The notes beneath the pieces are model-generated. The model had not been told where the DNA came from. It worked only from the letters and a program-made list of their open reading frames with translations, and did not search any database. 64,000 nucleotides of DNA, from contig NZ_VMNX01000018.1 in assembly GCF_009377235.1 (NCBI RefSeq), forward strand, positions 1-64,000, read 5' to 3'. Positions 52,424 to 61,900 of the stretch are shown piece after piece. The first letter of the stretch is position 1; each line of letters starts with the position of its first letter. The position numbers and the translations under genes were made by a program. The stretch comes from Streptomyces acidicola. Its GTDB lineage: Bacteria > Actinomycetota > Actinomycetes > Streptomycetales > Streptomycetaceae.

Positions 52424-53443
52424 ATGCCGTCTCAGGGAACGCTGGGCGTCGCGGTCGTCGGCACCGGAAAGATGGGCGCCGACCACGCGCGTCGGCTTCA
52501 GCGGGTCATCAGCGGGGCGCGGGTGACCGCGGTCGTGGACATCGACGAGGAGCGGGCCGGGGCCCTGGCCGACTCGATGGACGGGTGCAGGGCGTACACC
52601 GAACCCGTGGCCGCCATGGCGGCACAGGACGTGGACGCCGTACTCATCGCCTCGCCCGGACCCGCGCACGAGGCGGCGCTGCTCGAAGCCCTCGACCGTG
52701 ACCTGCCGGTCCTGTGCGAGAAGCCGCTCACCCCGGACGCTGCCTCGGCGCTCCGGGTGCTGGAGGCGGAGCGGCGGCTCGGGCACCGGCGCATCCAGGT
52801 GGGCTTCATGCGGCGGTACGACGCCGAGTACATGAAGCTCGAACGCCTCCTGCACAGCGGCCGGTTGGGCCGAGCGCTGATGCTGCACCACCGGCACCGC
52901 AACCCGTCGATGCCACCGTGGTTCACCAACGAGATGCTCATCAACGACTCCGTGGTGCACGAGATGGACGTGACCCGCTGGCTCCTCGACCAGGAGATCA
53001 CAGCGGTCACCGTGCTCAAGCCGGCCCCGTCGTCGTATGCCCCCGAGGGCATGGACGACCCCCAGTTCGTCCTCTTCGAAACGGAGTCGGGCGCGCTCGT
53101 CGACGTCGAGATCTTCGGCCACTGCGGCTACGGCTACCAGGTGCATGCCGAAGCGGTGTGCGAGCGGGGCACGGTACGCATCGGCGACGAGTCCGGGCCC
53201 CGGCTCAGCGCCGACGGCCGGTGGGGCGGCGCCATCACGCCGGACTACCTGGAGCGTTTCGCGGACGCGTACGACCGCCAGGTCCAGGCGTGGGTGGACG
53301 CCACCCGGCGCGGTGAGGTCACCGGACCGAGCGTCTGGGACGGCTACGCGGCGGCAGCGGTGTGCGAGGCGGGCGTGGCGGCGCAGCGGGAGGGGCGGCG
53401 CGTCGAGGTCGAACTGATCGAGCGGCCCGCTTTCTACGCCTAG
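52424..53443 (+). CDS. Gfo/Idh oxidoreductase, inositol-dehydrogenase-like
   Basis: This 339-residue protein has a Rossmann domain ([15 protein letters not shown], residues about 7-21), [11 protein letters not shown] with the catalytic Lys and [21 protein letters not shown]. Histidines of the active site are in [12 protein letters not shown] (usual consensus D-x-x-x-H replaced by H-x-x-D in this subgroup). It oxidises a sugar or cyclitol hydroxyl with NAD(P). Likely co-transcribed with the IolE-like gene; a strong terminator follows. Confidence 0.83.
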   Translation: MPSQGTLGVAVVGTGKMGADHARRLQRVISGARVTAVVDIDEERAGALADSMDGCRAYTEPVAAMAAQDVDAVLIASPGPAHEAALLEALDRDLPVLCEKPLTPDAASALRVLEAERRLGHRRIQVGFMRRYDAEYMKLERLLHSGRLGRALMLHHRHRNPSMPPWFTNEMLINDSVVHEMDVTRWLLDQEITAVTVLKPAPSSYAPEGMDDPQFVLFETESGALVDVEIFGHCGYGYQVHAEAVCERGTVRIGDESGPRLSADGRWGGAITPDYLERFADAYDRQVQAWVDATRRGEVTGPSVWDGYAAAAVCEAGVAAQREGRRVEVELIERPAFYA

Positions 53444-53477
53444 GCCGCCCACCTTCTACGAGTAGACCTCACATGGC

Positions 53478-53514
53478 AGGAGGGGGTGGCGCCGGACCGG
53501 CGCCACCCCCTCCT
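53478..53514. terminator. Bidirectional terminator between convergent Gfo/Idh genes
   Basis: AGGAGGGGGTGGCGCCGG (53478-53495) is complementary to 53497-53514 at every position around a single central base. A T-run follows on the plus strand. Confidence 0.9.
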
Positions 53515-53522
53515 TTCGCCTC

Positions 53523-54542
53523 TCACACCGTGGTCGGAGGAACCGTCCGCGGCCGGACCGGGAAGCCCGCTGCCCGGTAGCAGTCGTCGATGAGACGCAT
53601 GGTGGCCAGCGCGTCACCGGCGTCGAGGGCGAGGGGCGCGCCCTGCCGCAGATGGGCGGCGAAGGCGTCGAGCTGGTAGGTGTACGAGGAGCGGCGGCCG
53701 AGTTCCTCGGTGCGCTCCCCGGCGCTCGCGCGGACCACGATCCGGTCGTCCAGGTGGGGCTGCACGAAGTTCATGGCCGTGGCCTCGCCCCGGCTGCCCA
53801 CGATCCGGCAGCTGAACTGCACCTCGTGGTGCGCCATGTGGCAGCGGGCGCTGCCGGTCGCACCGTTCGGGAACTCCAGGTCGGCGTCCAGCCATTCGTC
53901 GACGCCGGGCGCGTCCGCCCGCTCACCGCCACCTGCGCTGACCAGCCGGGGCGCGCCGCCCGCCCAAGGGGCGAGCATCCGCTGGGCGTGCAGCGCGTAG
54001 CAGCCCACGTCCATCAGAGCGCCGCCCGCGAGCGGGAACGACCAGCGGGGGTCACCGTCCCGCGGTGCGGGCATGGCCATGACCGTCTCCACATGCCGGA
54101 GTTCGCCCAGCTCCCCGCTCCGCAGCAGTTCGTGGAGGCGGCGGGTGACCGGGTGGAACAGGTAGTGGAAGCCCTCCATGAACACGGTGCCGGCCTCGGC
54201 GACGGCCTCGTGGATCTCGGCCGCCTCCTCCGCGTTGCTCGCGGACGGTTTCTCCGTCAGCACGTGTTTGCCGGCGGCGAGGGCCGCCACGTTCCACGGT
54301 CCGTGCAGACCATTGGCGAGCGGGTTGTAGACGACCTCGACCTCGGGGTCGGCGACAAGTTCGGCGTACGAGCCGACAACCCGCTCCACGCCGTGCTGTT
54401 CCGCGAACGCGGTGGCGCGGGCACGGTCGCGGGCGGCCACCGCGACGATGCGATGGCCGCCCGCACGGGCAGGGCCGACGATCGAGAGCTCGGCGATCCG
54501 GGCCGCGCCCAGCACGCCTATCCGCAGCGGCTCGTGGGTCAT
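53523..54542 (-). CDS. Gfo/Idh oxidoreductase, xylose/trans-dihydrodiol-dehydrogenase-like
   Basis: This 339-residue protein has GVLGAARIAELSIVGPARA (nucleotide binding), YNPLANGLHGPWNVAALAAG, EKPSASNAEEAAEIHEA with catalytic Lys, MEGFHYLFHPVTRRLHELL and ALMDVGCYALHAQRML. This pattern is that of dimeric dihydrodiol/glucose-fructose-type members. Substrate unknown. ATG 54542 overlaps the stop of the upstream gene (ATGA). It is the last gene of a four-gene operon reading from the dioxygenase gene. Confidence 0.82.
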   Translation of the reverse strand: MTHEPLRIGVLGAARIAELSIVGPARAGGHRIVAVAARDRARATAFAEQHGVERVVGSYAELVADPEVEVVYNPLANGLHGPWNVAALAAGKHVLTEKPSASNAEEAAEIHEAVAEAGTVFMEGFHYLFHPVTRRLHELLRSGELGELRHVETVMAMPAPRDGDPRWSFPLAGGALMDVGCYALHAQRMLAPWAGGAPRLVSAGGGERADAPGVDEWLDADLEFPNGATGSARCHMAHHEVQFSCRIVGSRGEATAMNFVQPHLDDRIVVRASAGERTEELGRRSSYTYQLDAFAAHLRQGAPLALDAGDALATMRLIDDCYRAAGFPVRPRTVPPTTV

Positions 54543-55543
54543 CCCTTGCGTACCTCTTCCAGTCGTACGGGCCTGTGCTCGTGCAGCGACAGCGTGCACG
54601 CCTCGGCGATCCAGCTCGCCTCGATCGCGTCCGCCACCGTGCAGGGGGAGGGGCGGGTGCCCGCCACGACCTCGGTGAACGCGGTCAGTTCGGCGCGGTA
54701 GGCGTCGGCGAAGCGGTCCATGAAGAAGGTGTGCGGGGCGCCCGAGGGGAAGGTGGCACCCGGCTCGACGGAGCGCAGCGGCAGCTTGTCCTCCAGGCCC
54801 ACCGCGATGCTGTCCTTCATGCCGTGCAGCTCCAGCCGCACGTCGTAACCGCGGGCGTTGTGCCGGGAGTTGGAGATGACGGCGATCGTGCCGTCGTCGA
54901 GGGTGAGCAGCGCGGAGGCGGTGTCGACGTCACCCGCCGCCGCGATGTAGTCCGCGCCCCGGTTGCCGCCGGTCGCGTACACCTCGACCACCTCGCGGCC
55001 CGTCACCCAGCGCACGATGTCGAAGTCGTGGACGCTGCAGTCGCGGAAGATGCCCCCGGAGACGGCCACATAGGCGGCCGGCGGAGGCGCGGGGTCCAGG
55101 GTGGTGGACCGTACGGTGTGCAGCAGGCCGAGCTCGCCGCTCACCACGGCCTTGCGCGCGGCGACACAGCCCGCGTCGAAGCGCCGGTTGTAGCCGATGT
55201 GCACCTCGACGCCGCCGCCCTCGACGGCCCGGAGCACCTCCAGGCTCTCCTCGACGCCACGGGCCACGGGCTTCTCGCAGAACACCGGGACGCCCGCCTT
55301 GACGGCGGCGAGGATCAGCTCGGGGTGCGCGTCGGTCGCGGCCGCGATGACGACTCCGTCGACACCGGCGGCGAACACGGCCTCGGGGGAGTCCACGGCC
55401 GTCGCTCCGAACCGTTCGGCGGCGGACGCGGCGGCCGAGGCCACCGGGTCGGTCACCACCAGGGAGTCGACCACGTCGAGTCCCGATAGGGTTTCCGCGT
55501 GGAACGCGCCGATCCGGCCCAGCCCCATGATGCCCAAACGCAT
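54539..55543 (-). CDS. Gfo/Idh oxidoreductase, myo-inositol 2-dehydrogenase (IolG)-like
   Basis: This 334-residue protein has GIMGLGRIGAFHAETLSG, EKPVARGVEESLEVL with catalytic Lys, IGYNRRFDAGCVAARKAV and the IolG-type active site GIFRDCSVHDFDIVRWVTG, holding the Asp and His. This is the best IolG candidate of the three Gfo/Idh proteins. It would oxidise an inositol to the inosose used by an IolE-like enzyme encoded 3 kb away on the other strand. It is 29 bp downstream of the SDR gene. Confidence 0.84.
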   Translation of the reverse strand: MRLGIMGLGRIGAFHAETLSGLDVVDSLVVTDPVASAAASAAERFGATAVDSPEAVFAAGVDGVVIAAATDAHPELILAAVKAGVPVFCEKPVARGVEESLEVLRAVEGGGVEVHIGYNRRFDAGCVAARKAVVSGELGLLHTVRSTTLDPAPPPAAYVAVSGGIFRDCSVHDFDIVRWVTGREVVEVYATGGNRGADYIAAAGDVDTASALLTLDDGTIAVISNSRHNARGYDVRLELHGMKDSIAVGLEDKLPLRSVEPGATFPSGAPHTFFMDRFADAYRAELTAFTEVVAGTRPSPCTVADAIEASWIAEACTLSLHEHRPVRLEEVRKG

Positions 55544-55572
55544 GATCTTGCTCCTTCAGCCCAAGGGGCGGT

Positions 55573-56334
55573 TCAGTCAAGCCCGCCGAACACTATCTGG
55601 TCCCAGTCGATGACCGATCCGGTCACCACCCCGCTGCGGTCGGACAGCAGGAACACGACGAAGTCGGCGATCTCGTCGACCTGCCCGAGCTTGCCCATCG
55701 GCTGTGCCCGGGCTGCCTTCTCCCGCCAGTCGTCGCCCGCACCGTGGAACGCGCGCTGCGTCGCGTCCTCGCCCTCGGTGTCCGTCCAGCCGATGTTGAG
55801 GCCGTTGATGCGGACACGGTCCCAGCGGTGCGCGTGGGCGGCGTTGCGGGTCAGCCCGGCGAGGCCGGCCTTGGCCGCGACGTACGGGGCGAGGAAGGGC
55901 TGTCCGCCGTGCGAGGAGGACGTGATGATGTTGACGATCGTGCCCGGCACCTTGCGGTCGACCAGATGCTGAACCGCCGCCTGCATCGCGAAGAACGGCG
56001 CCCGCAGATTGATCGCGATGTGCGCGTCGAACAGCTCCGGCGTGGTATCCAGCAGTGAGCCACGCGTGGTCAGCCCGGCCGCGTTGACGAGACAGTCCAC
56101 GCGACCGTGCCCGGACACCGTCCGTACAACGCTGTCACGCGCCTGCTCCGGATCCGAGAGGTCCGCGGCCAGGAAGTGGGCGCCCGCGTCCGCGGCGAGC
56201 TTCTCGCCGAGCTCCGCCCGGCGTCCCGTGAACACGACGGTCGCGCCCTCGCGTACGGCCGCCCTCACGATGCCCGCGCCGACGCCCTGGCTGCCGCCGT
56301 TGACGAGGACGACTTTGTCATCGAGCAGTCCCAT
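55573..56334 (-). CDS. SDR-family oxidoreductase
   Basis: This 253-residue classical SDR has GGSQGVGAGI near residue 13, NAAG, and an intact Ser...Tyr-x-x-x-Lys set (TSSSHGGQPFLAPYVAAKAG). A long insert near the C-terminus (GWTDTEGEDATQRAFHGAGD) and the terminal GSVIDWDQIVFGG are characteristic of an SDR group found beside Gfo/Idh enzymes in sugar loci. Substrate unknown. 16 bp separates it from the dioxygenase gene upstream. Confidence 0.84.
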   Translation of the reverse strand: MGLLDDKVVLVNGGSQGVGAGIVRAAVREGATVVFTGRRAELGEKLAADAGAHFLAADLSDPEQARDSVVRTVSGHGRVDCLVNAAGLTTRGSLLDTTPELFDAHIAINLRAPFFAMQAAVQHLVDRKVPGTIVNIITSSSHGGQPFLAPYVAAKAGLAGLTRNAAHAHRWDRVRINGLNIGWTDTEGEDATQRAFHGAGDDWREKAARAQPMGKLGQVDEIADFVVFLLSDRSGVVTGSVIDWDQIVFGGLD

Positions 56335-56350
56335 GAGTCCGTGGTCTCCT

Positions 56351-57541
56351 TCAGCTCTTGCGGCGCTTGGCGGCCGCTTGCAGTTCCTGGCTCAGCCGTT
56401 CCGGGGTCCAGCCCTCGGTCACGGCCTGCCAGACGGTGTCCGCCTGGGACGGCGGAGCGAGACCGCCGACCGGCGGGTCGAGGTCGAGGTTCGTGGGGAA
56501 CGGGTACCCCTCGGCCGTGGCGGCGACCACACGGCGCAGCCACTCCTCCGGCGCGCCCTCGGCCCTGCGGCGCAGCAGCACCGGGAACAGCGCGTTCGCC
56601 ATCGCCTCACGGTCCACCGACTCCATCGCGCGGCCGAACGCGGACGAGATCTGCAGCAGGTTCGCCATGCGCCGGATGTCGGCCGAGCGGTTGTGCCCGG
56701 CGGCGTGGAAGAGCGCCGGGTTGAAGAACACCGCGTCGCCCTTCTCCAGCGGAAGCTGGACGTGGTGCTCGTCGAAGTACGCGACGAACTCCGGGAGGCG
56801 GAAGGCCAGATAGCCCGGCTCGTACTTCTGCGAGTGCGGCAGGAACAGCGTCGGCCCCGACTCGACCGGCATGTCGCAGTGCGCCACCGCACCCTGCAGG
56901 GTCAGCACGGGGGACAGCCGGTGGACGTGCGCGGGATACGCGGCCGCCTGCTCCTGGGAGAGGAAGCCCAGGTGGTAGTCGCGGTGCACGGTCTGCGCGG
57001 CGCCACCCGGGTTGACCACGTTGACCTGCGAGGTCACCTGGTAGGCGGGGCCGAGCCAGGCCTCGGACACCAGCGCCAGCACGTCGTTCGCGTAGTAGTC
57101 GGCGAAGACGTCCGGGCTGCGTACGGCCACCTTGTCCAGGGCGTTCCACACGCGGTCGTTGGCGCCCGGCTTGGCGAAGTGGTCGCCGCGTGCGGTGCCG
57201 GCCGCGCGCTCCTCCTCGATCAGCGCGTGGAAGGCCTCCGACGCCCGGTCCACGACAGCCGGGTCGGTGTAGGCGGCCTTGAGGACCACGACACCGGGCC
57301 CGTCCAGCAGGGCCCGCACCAGCTCACTCTGCACCGCACGGCGGCCCTCCGGGGTGACCGTGCCCGCACGAAGCCGCTCGCTGTCGTAGACCAGCACGTG
57401 TCGCTCGGTCCGCTCCGCCGAGGGGTACGCCTGCGGGTCGGTGTCCTGTTCGACCAGTGAGCGGAACGTGTCGAGATCGCAGTCGTCCTCGCTCAGCCAA
57501 GTCCGTGATCCCGCCTGTGATCCCGTGTCTGTGGGGGACAT
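56351..57541 (-). CDS. Phytanoyl-CoA dioxygenase-family Fe(II)/2-oxoglutarate enzyme
   Basis: This 396-residue PhyH-like protein has iron ligands in VHRDYH (His186, Asp188) and a distal His in ALFHAAGHN (His279 or His283), followed by an Arg for 2-oxoglutarate (GHNRSADIRR). Members hydroxylate diverse small molecules, including sugars and natural products, so lipid metabolism should not be assumed. ATG 57541 is chosen for AAAGGA eight bases before it. First gene of the operon with SDR and two Gfo/Idh genes, divergent from a LacI-type regulator. Confidence 0.83.
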   Translation of the reverse strand: MSPTDTGSQAGSRTWLSEDDCDLDTFRSLVEQDTDPQAYPSAERTERHVLVYDSERLRAGTVTPEGRRAVQSELVRALLDGPGVVVLKAAYTDPAVVDRASEAFHALIEEERAAGTARGDHFAKPGANDRVWNALDKVAVRSPDVFADYYANDVLALVSEAWLGPAYQVTSQVNVVNPGGAAQTVHRDYHLGFLSQEQAAAYPAHVHRLSPVLTLQGAVAHCDMPVESGPTLFLPHSQKYEPGYLAFRLPEFVAYFDEHHVQLPLEKGDAVFFNPALFHAAGHNRSADIRRMANLLQISSAFGRAMESVDREAMANALFPVLLRRRAEGAPEEWLRRVVAATAEGYPFPTNLDLDPPVGGLAPPSQADTVWQAVTEGWTPERLSQELQAAAKRRKS

Positions 57542-57590
57542 CCCCGGTCCTTTCGCCATGCCTGCTTTTCTGTCAGTCTGATGAACCGGT

Positions 57591-57661
57591 GACCGTCATT
57601 CAATCCGCAGAAACCCATCAAAAACCCGTCATCAGCAATCCATCGTCAGTAACCGTCATCC
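57591..57661. promoter_or_regulatory. Three CCGTCAT half-sites before the LacI-type gene
   Basis: GACCGTCATTC (57591), ACCCGTCATC (57624) and AACCGTCATCC (57651) stand in the 145-bp divergent gap. Their complements (GAATGACGGTC etc.) resemble the AATGATGGGTT tandem at 51307, pointing to one regulator for both promoters. Confidence 0.55.
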
Positions 57662-57686
57662 ACTCTCGGGAAGCTCGGGAACAGTC

Positions 57687-58718
57687 ATGCGGCATCCGTA
57701 TCCGATCAGGGAGATCGCCCGACAGGCCGGGCTGAGCGAGGCCACCGTCGACCGGGTCCTCAACAGCCGGGGAGGCGTCCGGGAGAGCACGATCATGGAG
57801 GTCCACCAGGCGATCAAGGACCTGGACCGCCAGCGGACCCAGGTGCGCATCGGCGGACGCACCTTCATGATCGACATCGTGATGCAGGCGCCGGAGCGGT
57901 TCTCCACGGCCGTACGCGACGCACTGGAAGCCGAACTGCCGTCACTGCACCCCGCCGTCGTGCGCTCGCGTTTCCACTTCCGGGAGACCGGCCCCGCCTC
58001 GGAGCTGATCGCCGTCATGGACAAGATCGCCAAGCGGGGGTCGGGGGGTGTGATCCTCAAGGCCCCGGACCTGCCGGAGGTCGGCGCGGCCGTCGGCCGC
58101 CTGGTCGCGGCCGGTATCCCCGTCGTCACCCTCGTCACTGACCTGCCCGGCAGCGCCCGGCTGGCGTACGTCGGCATCGACAACCGGGCGGCCGGAGCCA
58201 CCGCCGCCTACCTCGTCGGACAGTGGCTCGGCGACCGGCCCGGCAATGTGCTCACCACCATCAGCAGGGGCTCCTTCCGCGGCGAGGAGGAGCGCGAGAT
58301 GGGCTTCCGCAGCGCGATGCGGGTCGCCCACCCCCAGCGGTCCCTGGTGGAGGTCACCGACAGCGACGGCCTGGACGCCACCCAGCGCGACCTGGTCCTG
58401 GAGGCGCTGAGGCGGGACGAGGGCATCGTCGCCGTCTACTCCGCCGGTGGCGGCAACGCCGCGACCCTCGACGCCTTCGACACGCTCGGACGCACGTGTG
58501 CCGTGTTCGTCGCCCACGACCTGGACCACGACAACACCCGGCTCCTGCGCGAGCGCCGGCTCTCCGCCGTCCTCCATCACGATCTGCGCCAGGACATGCG
58601 CCGCACCTGCCAGACCATCATGCGCGCCCACAAGGCCCTGCCCGACGAAGGGCCTGCCCTGCCCTCGGCGATCCAGGTGGTCACGCCGTACAACATGCCG
58701 CCCGGGGTGTCGCCCTGA
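57687..58718 (+). CDS. LacI-type regulator with sugar-binding-protein domain
   Basis: This 343-residue protein has an N-terminal HTH (IREIARQAGLSEATVDRVLN, residues about 7-26). The rest is a type I periplasmic-binding fold without a signal peptide (DIVMQAPERFSTAVRDALEA; GIDNRAAGATAAYLVGQWLG; VFVAHDLDHDN). This subgroup, with ATVDRVLN instead of TVSRVLN, commonly controls sugar or inositol utilisation. Candidate targets are its own promoter, the divergent dioxygenase operon, and the garR/IolE-like promoter. Confidence 0.88.
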   Translation: MRHPYPIREIARQAGLSEATVDRVLNSRGGVRESTIMEVHQAIKDLDRQRTQVRIGGRTFMIDIVMQAPERFSTAVRDALEAELPSLHPAVVRSRFHFRETGPASELIAVMDKIAKRGSGGVILKAPDLPEVGAAVGRLVAAGIPVVTLVTDLPGSARLAYVGIDNRAAGATAAYLVGQWLGDRPGNVLTTISRGSFRGEEEREMGFRSAMRVAHPQRSLVEVTDSDGLDATQRDLVLEALRRDEGIVAVYSAGGGNAATLDAFDTLGRTCAVFVAHDLDHDNTRLLRERRLSAVLHHDLRQDMRRTCQTIMRAHKALPDEGPALPSAIQVVTPYNMPPGVSP

Positions 58719-58983
58719 CCCCGACGACCCCGACGCCCCCGAGGCCGACGGCGGCGAGTGCGAGGCCCTGGAGGCCCCCTGCACGGAGACACTGGAGGTC
58801 CTCTGAAGTGACGTGATCGACGATCCCCAGCCCTTCAGAAACCCACTGCCCGGCGCCTAGTGTTGCCGCCGGACGAGAGGCCGGGCGTCGCACCCACTGG
58901 TGAGGAGCCGGGCTTCGCCTGGCGCGGCAGGGGGCGTCGCCGACACGATGGTGTTCGTCACCGGCAGGCTGAAGGGATCAGGC

Positions 58984-61900
58984 ATGTTCCGCAAGGTGCT
59001 GGTCGCCAACCGTGGAGAGATCGCGATTCGCGCGTTCCGCGCCGGCTTCGAGCTGGGCGCGAGGACGGTCGCCGTCTTCCCGCACGAGGACCGGAACTCG
59101 CTGCACCGGCTGAAGGCCGACGAGGCGTACGAGATCGGCGAGCCCGGGCACCCGGTGCGGGCGTACCTCTCGGTCGAGGAGATCGTCCGCGCGGCCCGCC
59201 TGGCCGGGGCCGACGCCGTCTACCCGGGGTACGGGTTCCTGTCCGAGAACCCCGAACTGGCCCGCGCGTGCGAGGAGGCGGGCATCACGTTCGTCGGCCC
59301 GAGCGCGCAGATCCTGGAGCTGACCGGCAACAAGGCGCGCGCGGTGGCCGCCGCCCGGGAGGCCGGCGTACCGGTGCTCGGCTCCTCCGCTCCCTCCACC
59401 GACGTGGACGAACTGGTCCGCGCCGCCGGGGACATCGGCTTCCCGGTGTTCGTCAAGGCGGTCGCCGGCGGTGGCGGGCGCGGCATGCGGCGGGTCGAGG
59501 ACCCCGACCGGCTGCGCGAGTCCATCGAGGCGGCGTCCCGCGAGGCGGCGTCCGCGTTCGGCGACCCCACCGTGTTCCTGGAGAAGGCCGTCGTCGAGCC
59601 CCGCCACATCGAGGTACAGATCCTCGCCGACGAGCAGGGCAACGTCATCCACCTCTTCGAACGCGACTGCTCGGTGCAGCGCCGCCACCAGAAGGTGATC
59701 GAGCTCGCCCCCGCCCCGAACCTCGACCCGGAACTCCGGGAGCGGATCTGCGCCGACGCCGTGCGGTTCGCCCGCCGGATCGGCTACCGCAACGCGGGCA
59801 CCGTGGAGTTCCTGCTCGACCGCGACGGCAACCACGTCTTCATCGAGATGAACCCGCGCATCCAGGTCGAGCACACGGTGACCGAGGAGGTCACCGACGT
59901 CGACCTCGTCCAGTCGCAGCTGCGGATCGCCGCCGGTGAGACGCTGGACGACCTCGGGCTGACGCAGGAGACGGTCGTCCTGCGCGGCGCCGCCCTCCAG
60001 TGCCGTATCACCACCGAGGACCCGGCCAACGGCTTCCGCCCCGACACCGGCAGGATCAGCGCCTACCGTTCGCCGGGCGGCTCGGGCATCCGCCTCGACG
60101 GCGGCACCACCCACGCCGGTTCGGAGATCAGCGCGCACTTCGACTCGATGCTGGTCAAACTCACCTGCCGCGGGCGGGACTTCACGACAGCGGTCAAGCG
60201 GGCCCGGCGCGCCGTGGCCGAGTTCCGTATCCGCGGTGTGGCCACCAACATCCCGTTCCTGCAGGCCGTGCTGGACGACCCGGACTTCCGGGCGGGGCGG
60301 GTCACCACGTCGTTCATCGAGCAGCGGCCGCACCTGCTGACCGCACGCCACTCCGCCGACCGCGGCACCAAGCTGCTCACCTACCTGGCCGACGTCACGG
60401 TGAACAAGCCGCACGGCGAGCGCCCCGACCTGATCGACCCCACCACCAAACTTCCGCGCCTCGACGGCACCGAGCCGTCCGCAGGCTCCAAGCAGCAGCT
60501 CACCCGCCTCGGCCCCGAGGGCTTCGCCCGCCGGCTGCGCGCAGCGCCGACGATCGGCGTCACCGACACCACGTTCCGCGACGCCCACCAGTCGCTGCTC
60601 GCCACCCGGGTCCGTACGAAGGACATGCTCGCCGTCGCCCCCGTGGTGGCGCGGACCCTGCCGCAGCTGCTGTCCCTGGAGTGCTGGGGCGGCGCCACGT
60701 ACGACGTCGCCCTGCGTTTCCTAGCCGAGGACCCGTGGGAGCGCCTGGCCCGACTCCGCGAGGCCGTCCCGAACATCTGTCTCCAGATGCTGCTGCGCGG
60801 CCGCAACACCGTGGGCTACACGCCGTACCCGACCGAGGTGACCGACGCCTTCGTCCACGAGGCCGCGGCCACCGGCATCGACATCTTCCGCATCTTCGAC
60901 GCGCTCAACGACGTCGGCCAGATGCGGCCCGCCATCGACGCGGTACGCGAGACCGGCACGGCCGTCGCCGAGGTCGCCCTGTGCTACACCTCCGACCTGT
61001 CCGATCCGTCGGAGCGCCTGTACACCCTCGACTACTACCTCCGCCTCGCCGAGCAGATCGTGGCCGCGGGCGCCCACGTCCTGGCCGTCAAGGACATGGC
61101 GGGCCTGCTCCGCGCCCCGGCCGCCGCGAAGCTCGTCTCCGCACTGCGCCGCGAATTCGACCTCCCCGTCCACATCCACACCCACGACACCGCGGGCGGC
61201 CAGCTCGCCACCTATCTGGCGGCGACCGGGGCCGGCGCGGACGCGGTGGACGGCGCGGTGGCGTCCATGGCGGGCACCACCTCGCAGCCGTCGCTGTCGG
61301 CGATCGTGGCCGCGACCGACCACTCCGAGCGGCCCACCGGCCTGGATCTCCAGGCCGTCGGGGACCTGGAACCGTACTGGGAGAGCGTCCGCAAGATCTA
61401 CGCCCCCTTCGAGGCGGGCCTCGCCTCGCCGACGGGGCGCGTCTACCACCACGAGATCCCCGGCGGGCAGCTCTCCAACCTGCGCACCCAGGCCGTCGCA
61501 CTCGGCCTCGGCGACCGCTTCGAGGACATCGAGGCCATGTACGCCGCCGCCGACCGGATGCTCGGCCGCCTGGTCAAGGTCACCCCGTCGTCGAAGGTGG
61601 TCGGCGACCTCGCCCTGCACCTGGTGGGCGCGGGGGTGAAGCCGGAGGACTTCGAGGCGGCACCGAATTCGTACGACATCCCGGACTCCGTCATCGGCTT
61701 CCTTCGCGGCGAGCTGGGCAACCCGCCCGGCGGCTGGCCGGAGCCCTTCCGCAGCAAGGCACTTGAGGGCCGCGCCGAGCCGGGGCCCACGCAGGAGCTG
61801 ACCGAGGAGGACCGGGACGGGCTGGAGAAGGACCGGCGCGCCACACTCAACCGACTGCTCTTCCCGGGGCCGACGCGCGACTACGAGACACACCGCCAGA

